In this document: positions 1-7,348 of the stretch, one piece after another
How the letters are laid out: each line of letters starts with the position of its first letter
How positions within the stretch are numbered: position 1 is the stretch's first letter
Assembly (NCBI RefSeq): GCF_001597725.1
Contig: NZ_LUTR01000014.1
Coordinates: forward strand, 1 to 64,000
Reading direction: 5' to 3'
DNA: 64,000 nt
From: Neptuniibacter marinus
Lineage (GTDB): Bacteria; Pseudomonadota; Gammaproteobacteria; Pseudomonadales; Balneatricaceae
Notes under the pieces: model-generated
Told to the model about the DNA's origin: nothing
Databases searched by the model: none
Seen by the model: only the letters and a program-made list of their open reading frames with translations
Translations under genes and position numbers: made by a program

Positions 1-77
1 GGAGTGGTAGTTCAGTTGGTTAGAATACCTGCCTGTCACGCAGGGGGTCGCGGGTTCGAGTCCCGTCCATTCCGCCA
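1..77 (+). tRNA. tRNA-Asp (anticodon GTC)
   Basis: Complete cloverleaf beginning at the first base of the window. The acceptor arm GGAGTGG pairs with the 3' CCATTCC segment, the anticodon loop reads CTGTCAC giving GTC, the T arm carries GGTTCGAGTCC, and CCA is encoded at the 3' end. It probably belongs to a tRNA cluster with the tRNA-Val that follows and perhaps others upstream of the window. Confidence 0.97.
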
Positions 78-169
78 CTATTTTGAAATAGTCACATTTT
101 AATTGTGTTTGTTTCAATTCTTTCTTTTCGAAATGCTGAGAAGATCGTATAAAAGCTAATCTGCTTAGT

Positions 170-245
170 GGGCGTGTAGCTCAGTTGGGAGAGCGTCGCC
201 CTTACAAGGCGAATGTCGGGAGTTCGAGCCTCTCCACGCCCACCA
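170..245 (+). tRNA. tRNA-Val (anticodon TAC)
   Basis: Complete cloverleaf. The acceptor GGGCGTG pairs with CACGCCC, the anticodon stem TCGCC/GGCGA encloses loop CTTACAA with anticodon TAC, the T arm has GTTCGAGCC, and discriminator A is followed by encoded CCA. It lies 92 bases after tRNA-Asp, so the two are likely co-transcribed. The AT-rich stretch from 246 to 410 shows no further gene. Confidence 0.97.
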
Positions 246-410
246 CTTCTTTTATTGTATATATTCATCCTATGTTTTTGTATTTTAAGAACAAAACATG
301 TATATTCTTTATTTTTAGATTAAATTTTGATCAGTTTTTTTCTTTTTTATAGATTAAGCTTTTTATGGTTATTTTTTCTACGTTATAAAAATAAAAGACA
401 AGGATGGTAG

Positions 411-1337
411 TTGGTGAGAAGTGTTGATGGAGCGCTAATAGTATCTTTATGCCCTGACCCTATTATTGGCGTAGATGGTTCTGGGGTGGTTCGGATTTTT
501 AATCCGGCTGCCGAGGCGTTTTTGGGGTATCGCGCTCAGGACGTCGTGGGTTCTTTGAGTATTTCTAAAATCTACCCTAGCTTAGATGATGCTCGGAAGA
601 TAAAGAAACTTATATACTCTGACTCTTATGGTGCGCCGGGGTCCATTGAGGGTTTTGAGGCTACCCTGATTTGTAGTGATGGGCGTATTGTGCCAATCCG
701 CTTGTCTGCTGTTGTAGTTGATGAAATTGAAGGAAGTAGTATTGGCTTTTTCCATGATTTAACTGAACGGCATGATTTTGAGCGACAGCTGCAAATTCTT
801 TCGGTTACTGATGAGCTTACAGGTTTATTTAACCAGCGACATTTTTATAGTGTTATGGCTAAAGAGCTGGACCGTGCTAAACGCTATCAGCGCCCTCTGA
901 GTATTATTTGTTTTGATTTAGATGACTTTAAAGGGATTAATGATTCGTTAGGGCATTTGGAGGGTGATCGAGTCCTTCGGACTATAGGTGAGCTCACAAA
1001 AGAAACGCTAAGGCAAAATGATATACCTGTTCGCTATGGTGGGGATGAGTTTATGGTGCTTTTGCCTGAAACAGGGATTCATGATGCAGCCCAAACAGCA
1101 GAAAGGATTCGAACGATCTTTAATGCTAAATGCCTATATAGTATAGAAAAAGGGGCTTGTGTTAATGCTAAAGTGTCTATGAGTCTTGGTGTGACAGAAA
1201 CAAATGGGACTGAAAAGCCTGATCAGGTTGTGCAGCGTGCTGATTTGGCTATGTATGAGGCTAAAAGCTCTGGTGGAAACCGAACGGTTTTGATTAAGCA
1301 GAACGTTGGGGATCTGGTTCAGGCTGAGCAGGTATAA
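411..1337 (+). CDS. PAS-GGDEF diguanylate cyclase
   Basis: Predicted to make c-di-GMP from two GTP. An N-terminal PAS-type sensor fold (about residues 10-120, including a NPAAEAFLGY segment) is joined by a short helix to a GGDEF domain (about 130-300). The catalytic GGDEF is at 210-214. An RxxD inhibitory site (RQND, 201-204) lies five residues before it, so product feedback inhibition is expected. No membrane segment is seen, suggesting a cytosolic enzyme. The start is TTG at 411, with an AAGGA element about seven bases upstream; GTG at 414 is an alternative. The ligand of the PAS domain cannot be told from sequence. It stands alone after the tRNA genes. Confidence 0.9.
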   Translation: MVRSVDGALIVSLCPDPIIGVDGSGVVRIFNPAAEAFLGYRAQDVVGSLSISKIYPSLDDARKIKKLIYSDSYGAPGSIEGFEATLICSDGRIVPIRLSAVVVDEIEGSSIGFFHDLTERHDFERQLQILSVTDELTGLFNQRHFYSVMAKELDRAKRYQRPLSIICFDLDDFKGINDSLGHLEGDRVLRTIGELTKETLRQNDIPVRYGGDEFMVLLPETGIHDAAQTAERIRTIFNAKCLYSIEKGACVNAKVSMSLGVTETNGTEKPDQVVQRADLAMYEAKSSGGNRTVLIKQNVGDLVQAEQV

Positions 1338-1362
1338 AGGCGGGTCTCTATCTCAGGTGATG

Positions 1363-1449
1363 TTATTGCTCTTCTGCATCATCTGAGTAATCCTCATCAT
1401 CACATTCATCGATGTTTTGATAAAGTAGTTCTTCTGTATAGTCTTCCAT
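1363..1449 (-). CDS. Very small acidic protein (28 aa), unknown
   Basis: A 28-codon reading frame on the minus strand, from ATG at 1449 to TAA at 1363, beginning MEDYTEELLY and ending DDAEEQ. It is strongly acidic (about half Asp/Glu), with one Cys and no basic residues. The main support is a near-perfect ribosome site, GAGGAG, six bases before the ATG on the minus strand. It occupies the gap between two plus-strand genes, so it has its own transcript or lies antisense to read-through RNA. I do not recognise a family; function is unknown. It could be a chance frame, but the ribosome site argues against that. Confidence 0.5.
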   Translation of the reverse strand: MEDYTEELLYQNIDECDDEDYSDDAEEQ

Positions 1450-1520
1450 TGTTTTCTCCTCTTTTTTAGTTACTTTACGATTTTTTTATGTCTAATTGAT
1501 GACAAAAGTACTTCAGTTTT

Positions 1521-2441
1521 ATGACTTTGCGTGGTTGTTGTCCTATGTTTGATCAACTCAATGAATTACCTGTTGTTTCATTAAATATGAAGCAAGCTGA
1601 GATGCGCGATGTAGGTGTTCATCTATTAAGGTTGGATCAGATAAACCAGCGAGTAAGTGGGAATAAATGGTTTAAGCTGAAATATAACCTTGAGAAAGCT
1701 AAAGTTCAGGGGGGCAAAGCCGTACTGAGTTTTGGTGGTGCATATTCAAATCATATTCATGCCTTGGCTTGGGCGGGTCAAGTGTTAGGGATAAAAACCA
1801 TTGGTATTATTCGAGGAGAGTCGGATTATGCAAGTAATCCTACTTTAACTGATGCTGCGTGTTGGGGAATGGAGCTCCATTTTGTGACACGTGCTGAGTA
1901 CAAACAACGAAAAGACGCGGATTTTTTACAAGGGTTAAGAGATAGATTTGGTGATCCCTTTATTGTGCCTGAAGGGGGAAGTAATGCTTTAGCAGTCAAA
2001 GGGACGGCAGAGATTGTTAATCAATCCCTAATCCAGAAATATGGCATAGATAATATCGTACTTGCATGTGGGACGGGAGGTACCTTAGCGGGCGTCGCCG
2101 CATCCCAGCCTAGTGTTAATATAGTCGGTATACCGGTATTGAAAGGTGCTAAATTTTTAAAAGATGATATTTCAATGCTTTTAGAATCAGCCGGTTATTC
2201 AGATGTTAATAATTGGGTTTTAGATTACAACGGCCATTTTGGCGGTTATGCTAAAACATCTCCTGAGCTTCTAGCTTTTATTTCTATGATGGATGATGAT
2301 TATGATCTCCCCTTAGACCAGATTTACACCGGTAAAATGATGCTGCGATTGATAGAGTTAATTGAAGAGGGTTTTTTTACTGAAGGGAGCCAGATTTTAG
2401 CATTGCATACAGGGGGACTTCAGGGGTTAAGATCACTTTAA
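1521..2441 (+). CDS. PLP-dependent D-cysteine desulfhydrase / ACC deaminase family enzyme
   Basis: Fold-type II pyridoxal-phosphate enzyme of the family that holds D-cysteine desulfhydrase and 1-aminocyclopropane-1-carboxylate deaminase. The expected PLP lysine lies in the SGNKWFKLKYN segment near residue 49; a substrate-loop motif FGGAYSNHIHA follows, and a phosphate-binding GTGGTLAG segment sits near residue 190. At 306 aa it is slightly short for the family. The exact substrate (D-cysteine, ACC or another beta-substituted amino acid) cannot be assigned. The start is uncertain: ATG at 1521 and ATG at 1545 are both in frame and neither has a clear ribosome site; the shorter form begins at MFDQLNELP, close to how relatives begin. 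Confidence 0.85.
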   Translation: MTLRGCCPMFDQLNELPVVSLNMKQAEMRDVGVHLLRLDQINQRVSGNKWFKLKYNLEKAKVQGGKAVLSFGGAYSNHIHALAWAGQVLGIKTIGIIRGESDYASNPTLTDAACWGMELHFVTRAEYKQRKDADFLQGLRDRFGDPFIVPEGGSNALAVKGTAEIVNQSLIQKYGIDNIVLACGTGGTLAGVAASQPSVNIVGIPVLKGAKFLKDDISMLLESAGYSDVNNWVLDYNGHFGGYAKTSPELLAFISMMDDDYDLPLDQIYTGKMMLRLIELIEEGFFTEGSQILALHTGGLQGLRSL

Positions 2442-2552
2442 TGTTGTAGGGATGCATAGGCTTTATTATAAAAGCGTATTGAAAAAATCAAGAAAAATGA
2501 GTTAGATGAAAATATCTATATTTTGGATGTAACCAGCTGATCCGGAGCAAAA

Positions 2553-3434
2553 ATGGATTACTTTCGTAATATCGGCCTTATTGGTCGTTTAGGTAGCAAA
2601 TCTGTGATTGATACCTTGAAACATATGATCCGTTTTTTAGGGGATCGTGGTCTTAATTGCATATTAGATGAAAAAATTGCTGAAGTGATGCCAGGGCATG
2701 GGCAGCAAACCAGTACTCCTAAAATGATGGGAGAGATTTGTGATTTAGTGATTGTCGTTGGCGGTGATGGAAGTTTGCTGGGAGCCGCACGTTCCTTAGC
2801 TCAGTACCATGTTCCAGTTTTAGGTGTAAACCGAGGGAATTTGGGTTTTCTTACTGATATAGCTCCTCATGAGATTGAAGAAAAGGTTGCTGAGGTTTTA
2901 GAAGGTAAATATACCGTAGATAGCCGCTTTCTACTTGATGTGATTGTAAAAAGAGATGGCGTGCCTATTGGTGAAGCAACCGCATTAAATGACTGTGTGT
3001 TACATCCGGGTAAAGCCGCAAGAATGATTGAGTTTGAACTCTATATTGAAGGTCAATTTGTATATACACAAAAATCGGATGGCTTGATAATTTCTACACC
3101 TACAGGGTCAACTGCGTATTCTTTGTCTGGTGGTGGACCCATTATGCATCCTAAGCTTGATGCGCTGGTCCTTGTGCCTATGTTTCCTCATACTTTATCT
3201 AGTCGACCTATTGTGGTTAATGGTAATAGTGAGCTAAAGCTGGTTATTAGCCCAAATAATAGTGCTTACCCGACTGTGTCTTGTGATGGTCAAAAAGATA
3301 TTAGTTGTGCGCCTGGCGATACAGTTACAGTGCATAAAAAACCACATAAGTTGAAGTTACTTCATCCTCTTAACTATGACTTTTATAGTACCTGCCGAGA
3401 GAAACTTGGTTGGGGTACTAAGCTCGGAGATTAA
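2553..3434 (+). CDS. nadK: NAD kinase
   Basis: Phosphorylates NAD to NADP with ATP in the cytosol, the only route to NADP in most bacteria. The diagnostic GGDGS motif is at residues 70-74, followed by NRGNLGFLTD (about 93-102) and the glycine-rich PTGSTAYSLSGGGP segment of the diacylglycerol-kinase-like fold. At 293 aa it has the usual length. ATG at 2553 follows GGAGC at a good distance. It heads a close run with the metallophosphoesterase, glpG and hydrolase genes; the next gene begins one base after its stop codon. Confidence 0.97.
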   Translation: MDYFRNIGLIGRLGSKSVIDTLKHMIRFLGDRGLNCILDEKIAEVMPGHGQQTSTPKMMGEICDLVIVVGGDGSLLGAARSLAQYHVPVLGVNRGNLGFLTDIAPHEIEEKVAEVLEGKYTVDSRFLLDVIVKRDGVPIGEATALNDCVLHPGKAARMIEFELYIEGQFVYTQKSDGLIISTPTGSTAYSLSGGGPIMHPKLDALVLVPMFPHTLSSRPIVVNGNSELKLVISPNNSAYPTVSCDGQKDISCAPGDTVTVHKKPHKLKLLHPLNYDFYSTCREKLGWGTKLGD

Positions 3435-3435
3435 A

Positions 3436-4416
3436 GTGACGAGCGAAGTAAAAGGGTATGATCTCATTGGTGATGTGCATGGCTGCTTTTTAAGTTTAGA
3501 GCTGCTGCTGAGTAAGCTCGGCTATTCGAAACGTAATGGTGTTTATTCTAATCCTGGGCGCCAAGTTATTTTTTTAGGCGATATTCTTGATCGTGGGCCC
3601 CATATTAGGGAATCACTGCACTTAGTTTATGACATGGTTAAAGCGGGTCATGCTCATATAGTTATGGGTAACCATGAATTTAATTACCTAAGTTATGTCA
3701 CTCGAGGGCGGGAAGGAAGTGGTTTAAGTTATCTACGTGAACATAATCCTCGTCATCACCGCATTGTTGCTGAAACCTTAGAGCAGTTAGCAAACTATCC
3801 CGATGAAGAAGAGATGTTTCTACAGTGGATTAGAGAGATGCCGGTCTACTTAGAGTTTGATCGTTTTCGGGTAGTCCATGCGTGCTGGCATCAGAAGCTT
3901 ATCGACCGTTTTGAAGCTGAATATCCTAATCATGTCATCGATGATCGCTTTCTTCACCGCTCTTCCAAGCGCGGTACTTTTGAATGGGCGTTAATGGATA
4001 GGCTTTTGCGGGGAACTCATTTGCGTCTACCTAATGGTGAGGCGATGGTGAGTAAGGATGGTTTTGAACGCCGATTTTTCAGGACCAAATTTTGGACAGA
4101 GGAGCCAGAGCTTTATGGTGATGTTGTTTTTCAACCTGATCCGTTGCCTGAGCATATAGCCAGAATGCCCCTGACAGAGCAAGATTATAATGACCTGTTG
4201 TACTATGGCCCTGAAGAGAAGATGCTTTTTATTGGTCATTATTGGCGAGAAGGGACTCCCGCACCCATAACATCAAATATCGCTTGTCTAGATTACAGTG
4301 CGGTTAAATATGGGAAATTAGTTGCTTACCGTTTAGATAATGAAAAGGTTATTCAGCCCGATAAGTTTATTTTTGTTGATGTCAGAAAAGAGATTGCGGA
4401 TGAGCCTAATTTCTAA
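3436..4416 (+). CDS. Metallophosphoesterase (calcineurin-like, ApaH/PrpE-like)
   Basis: Binuclear-metal phosphoesterase. With the start chosen here, the metal motifs are GDVHG (12-16), GDILDRG (48-54) and GNHE (78-81), followed by a later HACWH segment and a GHYW segment. These mark the serine/threonine phosphatase and diadenosine-tetraphosphatase branch; the physiological substrate is not known. An upstream in-frame ATG at 3376 would overlap nadK by 59 bases. I prefer GTG at 3436, because GGAG at 3425-3428 sits seven bases before it and the frame then starts immediately after the nadK stop, giving 326 aa. Its stop overlaps the glpG start (TAATG), which implies translational coupling. Confidence 0.85.
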   Translation: MTSEVKGYDLIGDVHGCFLSLELLLSKLGYSKRNGVYSNPGRQVIFLGDILDRGPHIRESLHLVYDMVKAGHAHIVMGNHEFNYLSYVTRGREGSGLSYLREHNPRHHRIVAETLEQLANYPDEEEMFLQWIREMPVYLEFDRFRVVHACWHQKLIDRFEAEYPNHVIDDRFLHRSSKRGTFEWALMDRLLRGTHLRLPNGEAMVSKDGFERRFFRTKFWTEEPELYGDVVFQPDPLPEHIARMPLTEQDYNDLLYYGPEEKMLFIGHYWREGTPAPITSNIACLDYSAVKYGKLVAYRLDNEKVIQPDKFIFVDVRKEIADEPNF

Positions 4417-5285
4417 TGATTAAAGTATTTACTGTTCCTCTCAACGAAGACCTGACCGAATTCACTCAGTTCCTTTGGCAGTATGAGGTTCCCCATCGGG
4501 TTCTTGAGAAAGGTGATTTTCAAGAGTTCTGGGTTGAGCCAAATGTTAACCCTGAAGATATCTTGGCCCTTTATGAGATGTGGAAAAACGGGGGGGGGCT
4601 TTCTCAAATGGAGTTTAGGGCTCAACCAACTCCTGTGTTTGAGCACTCGGTGGCTGTACAGCCTAATTTTTTTGTTTTAGCGCAACGGGCTTGGCTTTCA
4701 ACCTCATTAATTGTGATCAGTATTGTCCTTAGCTTTTTAATTGGTTTTGGGGAAAATTTTGATCTATTAAGATATTTCACTATCACCGAGTTGTTACAAA
4801 AGAGTGATGGAATTTATACCAGTGGTCTTATGGGCACTGTTGAGTCAATGGAGTATTGGCGCTTTATTACACCGATTTTTCTGCATTTTAGTGCAGCTCA
4901 TATCGTCTTCAATGTTCTTTGGATCTGGATTGCAGGCACGCGAATTGAATCTGCACAAGGTCGTTTATCTTTAGTAATGCTTGTGCTTATTTCAGGTGTT
5001 ACATCTAACTTGGCTCAATATTGGGTCAGTGGCCCGATGTTTGGCGGCCTGTCTGGTGTTGTTTTCGCCTTTCTTGGTTATTGCTGGCTGTGGGATAGGT
5101 TATATTCTCCCAAGCTTCGTTTGCCCCCAGCTTTGATGGGATTTATGGTTTTTTGGTTAGCTTTAGGCTACAGCGGTATTCTGAGTAGCGTTGGTTTTGG
5201 TTCTATAGCAAATACAGCTCATCTTGCCGGCCTTGTTACAGGCTTAATTTTTGTGCCTCTTGGTAAACGATTGGCGAAAGCCTGA
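4416..5285 (+). CDS. glpG: Rhomboid intramembrane serine protease GlpG
   Basis: Inner-membrane protease that cuts transmembrane segments. A soluble N-terminal domain (about 1-85) precedes six hydrophobic segments. The catalytic serine is S213 in GGLSG, the partner histidine is H269 in ANTAHLAG, and H162/N166 in AHIVFN form the oxyanion side, so all key residues are present. The arginine of the L1 loop region is represented by the WRFITPIFLH segment. The length (289 aa) is close to E. coli GlpG. The start codon overlaps the stop of the metallophosphoesterase gene. It is not next to glpE or glpR here. Confidence 0.93.
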   Translation: MIKVFTVPLNEDLTEFTQFLWQYEVPHRVLEKGDFQEFWVEPNVNPEDILALYEMWKNGGGLSQMEFRAQPTPVFEHSVAVQPNFFVLAQRAWLSTSLIVISIVLSFLIGFGENFDLLRYFTITELLQKSDGIYTSGLMGTVESMEYWRFITPIFLHFSAAHIVFNVLWIWIAGTRIESAQGRLSLVMLVLISGVTSNLAQYWVSGPMFGGLSGVVFAFLGYCWLWDRLYSPKLRLPPALMGFMVFWLALGYSGILSSVGFGSIANTAHLAGLVTGLIFVPLGKRLAKA

Positions 5286-5295
5286 GGAAAGATAG

Positions 5296-6168
5296 ATGGA
5301 TGCAACTATGTTATCGCTGGATCTTAAGCAGCGTTATGAGCAGCAGGCTGAAAAGGTTGGCACTCTTGTTCCAAATTTAACCGGAGAGTATGTACAAACA
5401 CCGTTTGGCCAAGTTTGGGTGATGAAGGCGGGAGTTAATGACGCACCGCCTTTATTGTTGCTTCATGGCTTGCATACGAGCGCACCTTTTTGTATCGAGT
5501 TTTTTGCTAAGCTGGCTGAAAAATATCATGTTATTTGTCCTGATATTCCTGGCCAGGCTGGTAAAACGCCGGGTATGGCTCCGGTTTCAAGTAATCAGGC
5601 TTACGCTATTTGGTTTGAAGGCTTACTTGATAGTTTAAATATAGAGAGCTGTCCTGCGGTTGGATTATCCTTCGGTGGTGCTGTTTTACTTGATCTTGCC
5701 ACTCGATCACCCAATAGAATAACGATGGCTTCGCTGGTTGTCCCTGCCGGTTTTTTCCGTCCTATTTGGCGCCCACTAAAAAAACTATTTATGCCGTTTT
5801 TGAGTTTTAAATTGAATACGGACCAACTACATTTTGATCAGTTGATGAAACCTTTAATGGGTGATAATTGGCCAGAGCTGGAGTCATATTACTTTGCCGT
5901 TTTTCAGGCGGGTATCCCCATGACACTCTTGCCACCGGGACCGTTTGAAAAACAAGATTTACAAGCATTTCAGGCACCGGTACAGCTTATTGTTGCTACT
6001 GATGATCTCTACTTTGCGCCGAGTAAAGTAGAAAAATGTGCTCGCACTGTTGTACCTAATCTATCTCAAGTTATTGAGATTGAAGATCTACATATGCCGA
6101 GTATTAAGAATAGGGAGAGAATTCAAGATCAAGTACTTGAGTTCATGCTGAAAGAAAGCAGGGTGTGA
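5296..6168 (+). CDS. Alpha/beta-fold hydrolase
   Basis: Cytosolic alpha/beta hydrolase of about 290 aa. The oxyanion segment LLLHGLHTSA is near residue 55, the nucleophile elbow GLSFGGA has S125, and a likely acid (TDDLYF, about 235) and histidine (DLHMPS, about 266) complete the triad. A central lid (about 150-210) is rich in aromatic residues. The substrate is unknown; esters or lactones are typical for this family. ATG at 5296 follows GAGGAAAG, ten bases after the glpG stop, so it is likely the last gene of the nadK operon; a terminator follows at 6191. Confidence 0.85.
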   Translation: MDATMLSLDLKQRYEQQAEKVGTLVPNLTGEYVQTPFGQVWVMKAGVNDAPPLLLLHGLHTSAPFCIEFFAKLAEKYHVICPDIPGQAGKTPGMAPVSSNQAYAIWFEGLLDSLNIESCPAVGLSFGGAVLLDLATRSPNRITMASLVVPAGFFRPIWRPLKKLFMPFLSFKLNTDQLHFDQLMKPLMGDNWPELESYYFAVFQAGIPMTLLPPGPFEKQDLQAFQAPVQLIVATDDLYFAPSKVEKCARTVVPNLSQVIEIEDLHMPSIKNRERIQDQVLEFMLKESRV

Positions 6169-6190
6169 TAAACTTTCCCGCTTTCTGATA

Positions 6191-6212
6191 AACGAGGTTA
6201 GTCCTCGTTTTA
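6191..6212 (+). terminator. Rho-independent terminator
   Basis: Stem AACGAGG (6191-6197) and CCTCGTT (6203-6209) around a five-base loop, followed by a short T tract. It closes the nadK-to-hydrolase run and lies just before yeaC, so yeaC must be transcribed by read-through or from a promoter overlapping this site. Confidence 0.7.
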
Positions 6213-6232
6213 TGTTATCTATGGATGAATTT

Positions 6233-6505
6233 ATGAATTATGAAGAGCTGATTCAGGCGATGACTCCTGATATGCACCAGTCATTAAAACGTGCAGTAGA
6301 ATTAGGTAAGTGGCCTGATGGACGTAAATTGACCGCCGAGCAACGAGATATTTGTATGCGCGCAGTGATCGCTTATGATTATGAAAATAAGCCAGTCGAT
6401 GAGCGAGTCGGATTTATTGATCGCACGAAAAAGGATGGTTCTCAGCATGGGAAAGATCCCTTGCAGCCGGACACTATCAAAATCCTTATAGATGATAAAA
6501 ACTGA
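6233..6505 (+). CDS. yeaC: YeaC family protein (DUF1315)
   Basis: Small cytosolic protein of a family with no established function. The conserved core is visible as the AVELGKWPDG segment followed by LTAEQRDICMRAVIAYD. ATG codons at 6212, 6221 and 6233 are all in frame. I chose 6233, because a GGAT element precedes it at a suitable distance, the first ATG is embedded in the terminator tail, and the resulting length of 90 aa matches my recollection of E. coli YeaC. It shares the TGATG overlap with the DUF2797 gene, so the two proteins are probably made together. Confidence 0.85.
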   Translation: MNYEELIQAMTPDMHQSLKRAVELGKWPDGRKLTAEQRDICMRAVIAYDYENKPVDERVGFIDRTKKDGSQHGKDPLQPDTIKILIDDKN

Positions 6506-7332
6506 TGCAGGAAATTGCGTGCGGCGCATTGCAGAAAATGCGTACAGAACTTTCTGACAAGGTTAGTTACTTTTTGCCTGTAGGTGAGCAAGAAGTTGCG
6601 ATGAACGAACTTATAGGAAAGCCTATACGTCTTCATTACCAAGGTGCTATCAATTGCACTCATTGTGGGCGGAAAACGAATAAGAGCTTTAGCCAGGGTT
6701 ATTGTTATCCCTGTTTTAAAAGCTTGCCTCAATGTGATCAATGTATTGTTAAACCGGAACTGTGTCATTTTCATGAAGGCAGCTGCCGTGACGAGAGTTG
6801 GGGCGAGCAGTTTTGTTTCCAAGATCACTATGTTTATCTGGCTAACTCCTCGGGCGTTAAAGTAGGGATAACCCGTGGCACACAGATTCCTACACGTTGG
6901 ATGGATCAAGGGGCGGTGCAGGCTTTACCTATTTTCAAAGTCGCTACTCGCCTTCAGTCTGGTAAGGTCGAACGATTATTAGGTGAGCATGTTGCAGATA
7001 AAACTAATTGGCGCAAAATGTTGAAAAACGAAGTAGAAAGCTTAGATTTAACAGAAACAAGAGATCTGTTATTTGAAAAGTGCCAAGCGGGTTTGATCGC
7101 ATTAGAAAATGAATTTGGTTTACAAGCAATACAGCGATTGCCTGAGGCTGAACAGATAGAGATTAATTATCCTGTTTTGAACTATCCGCAAAAGGTTACA
7201 TCGTTTAATTTTGATAAAACGCCTGAAGTTAGCGGAGTGCTACAAGGGATCAAAGGCCAGTATCTGATTTTAGATACCGGTGTTATTAATATGCGTAAAT
7301 TTACTGCTTATCAGGTAATGATATCTGCCTGA
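6505..7332 (+). CDS. DUF2797 family zinc-binding protein
   Basis: A 275-aa protein of unknown function. Residues 50-110 hold a dense cysteine cluster (CTHC, CYPC, CDQC, then CHFH and two further Cys) likely to bind two zinc ions. Directly after it comes YVYLANSSGVKVGITRG with a following RWMDQGA, which resembles the core of GIY-YIG nuclease-like domains. The C-terminal part is a beta-rich domain (GVLQGIKGQYLILDTGVIN). Its start overlaps the yeaC stop. Whether it has nuclease activity or binds nucleic acid is not known; the GIY-YIG resemblance is my inference from the motif. Confidence 0.85.
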   Translation: MQEIACGALQKMRTELSDKVSYFLPVGEQEVAMNELIGKPIRLHYQGAINCTHCGRKTNKSFSQGYCYPCFKSLPQCDQCIVKPELCHFHEGSCRDESWGEQFCFQDHYVYLANSSGVKVGITRGTQIPTRWMDQGAVQALPIFKVATRLQSGKVERLLGEHVADKTNWRKMLKNEVESLDLTETRDLLFEKCQAGLIALENEFGLQAIQRLPEAEQIEINYPVLNYPQKVTSFNFDKTPEVSGVLQGIKGQYLILDTGVINMRKFTAYQVMISA

Positions 7333-7348
7333 TAACTAAGGTGTTGGA

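Noticed and set aside
6442-6909. 155-codon minus-strand open frame
   Set aside because: It is antisense to yeaC and DUF2797, both recognised families joined by a start-stop overlap.
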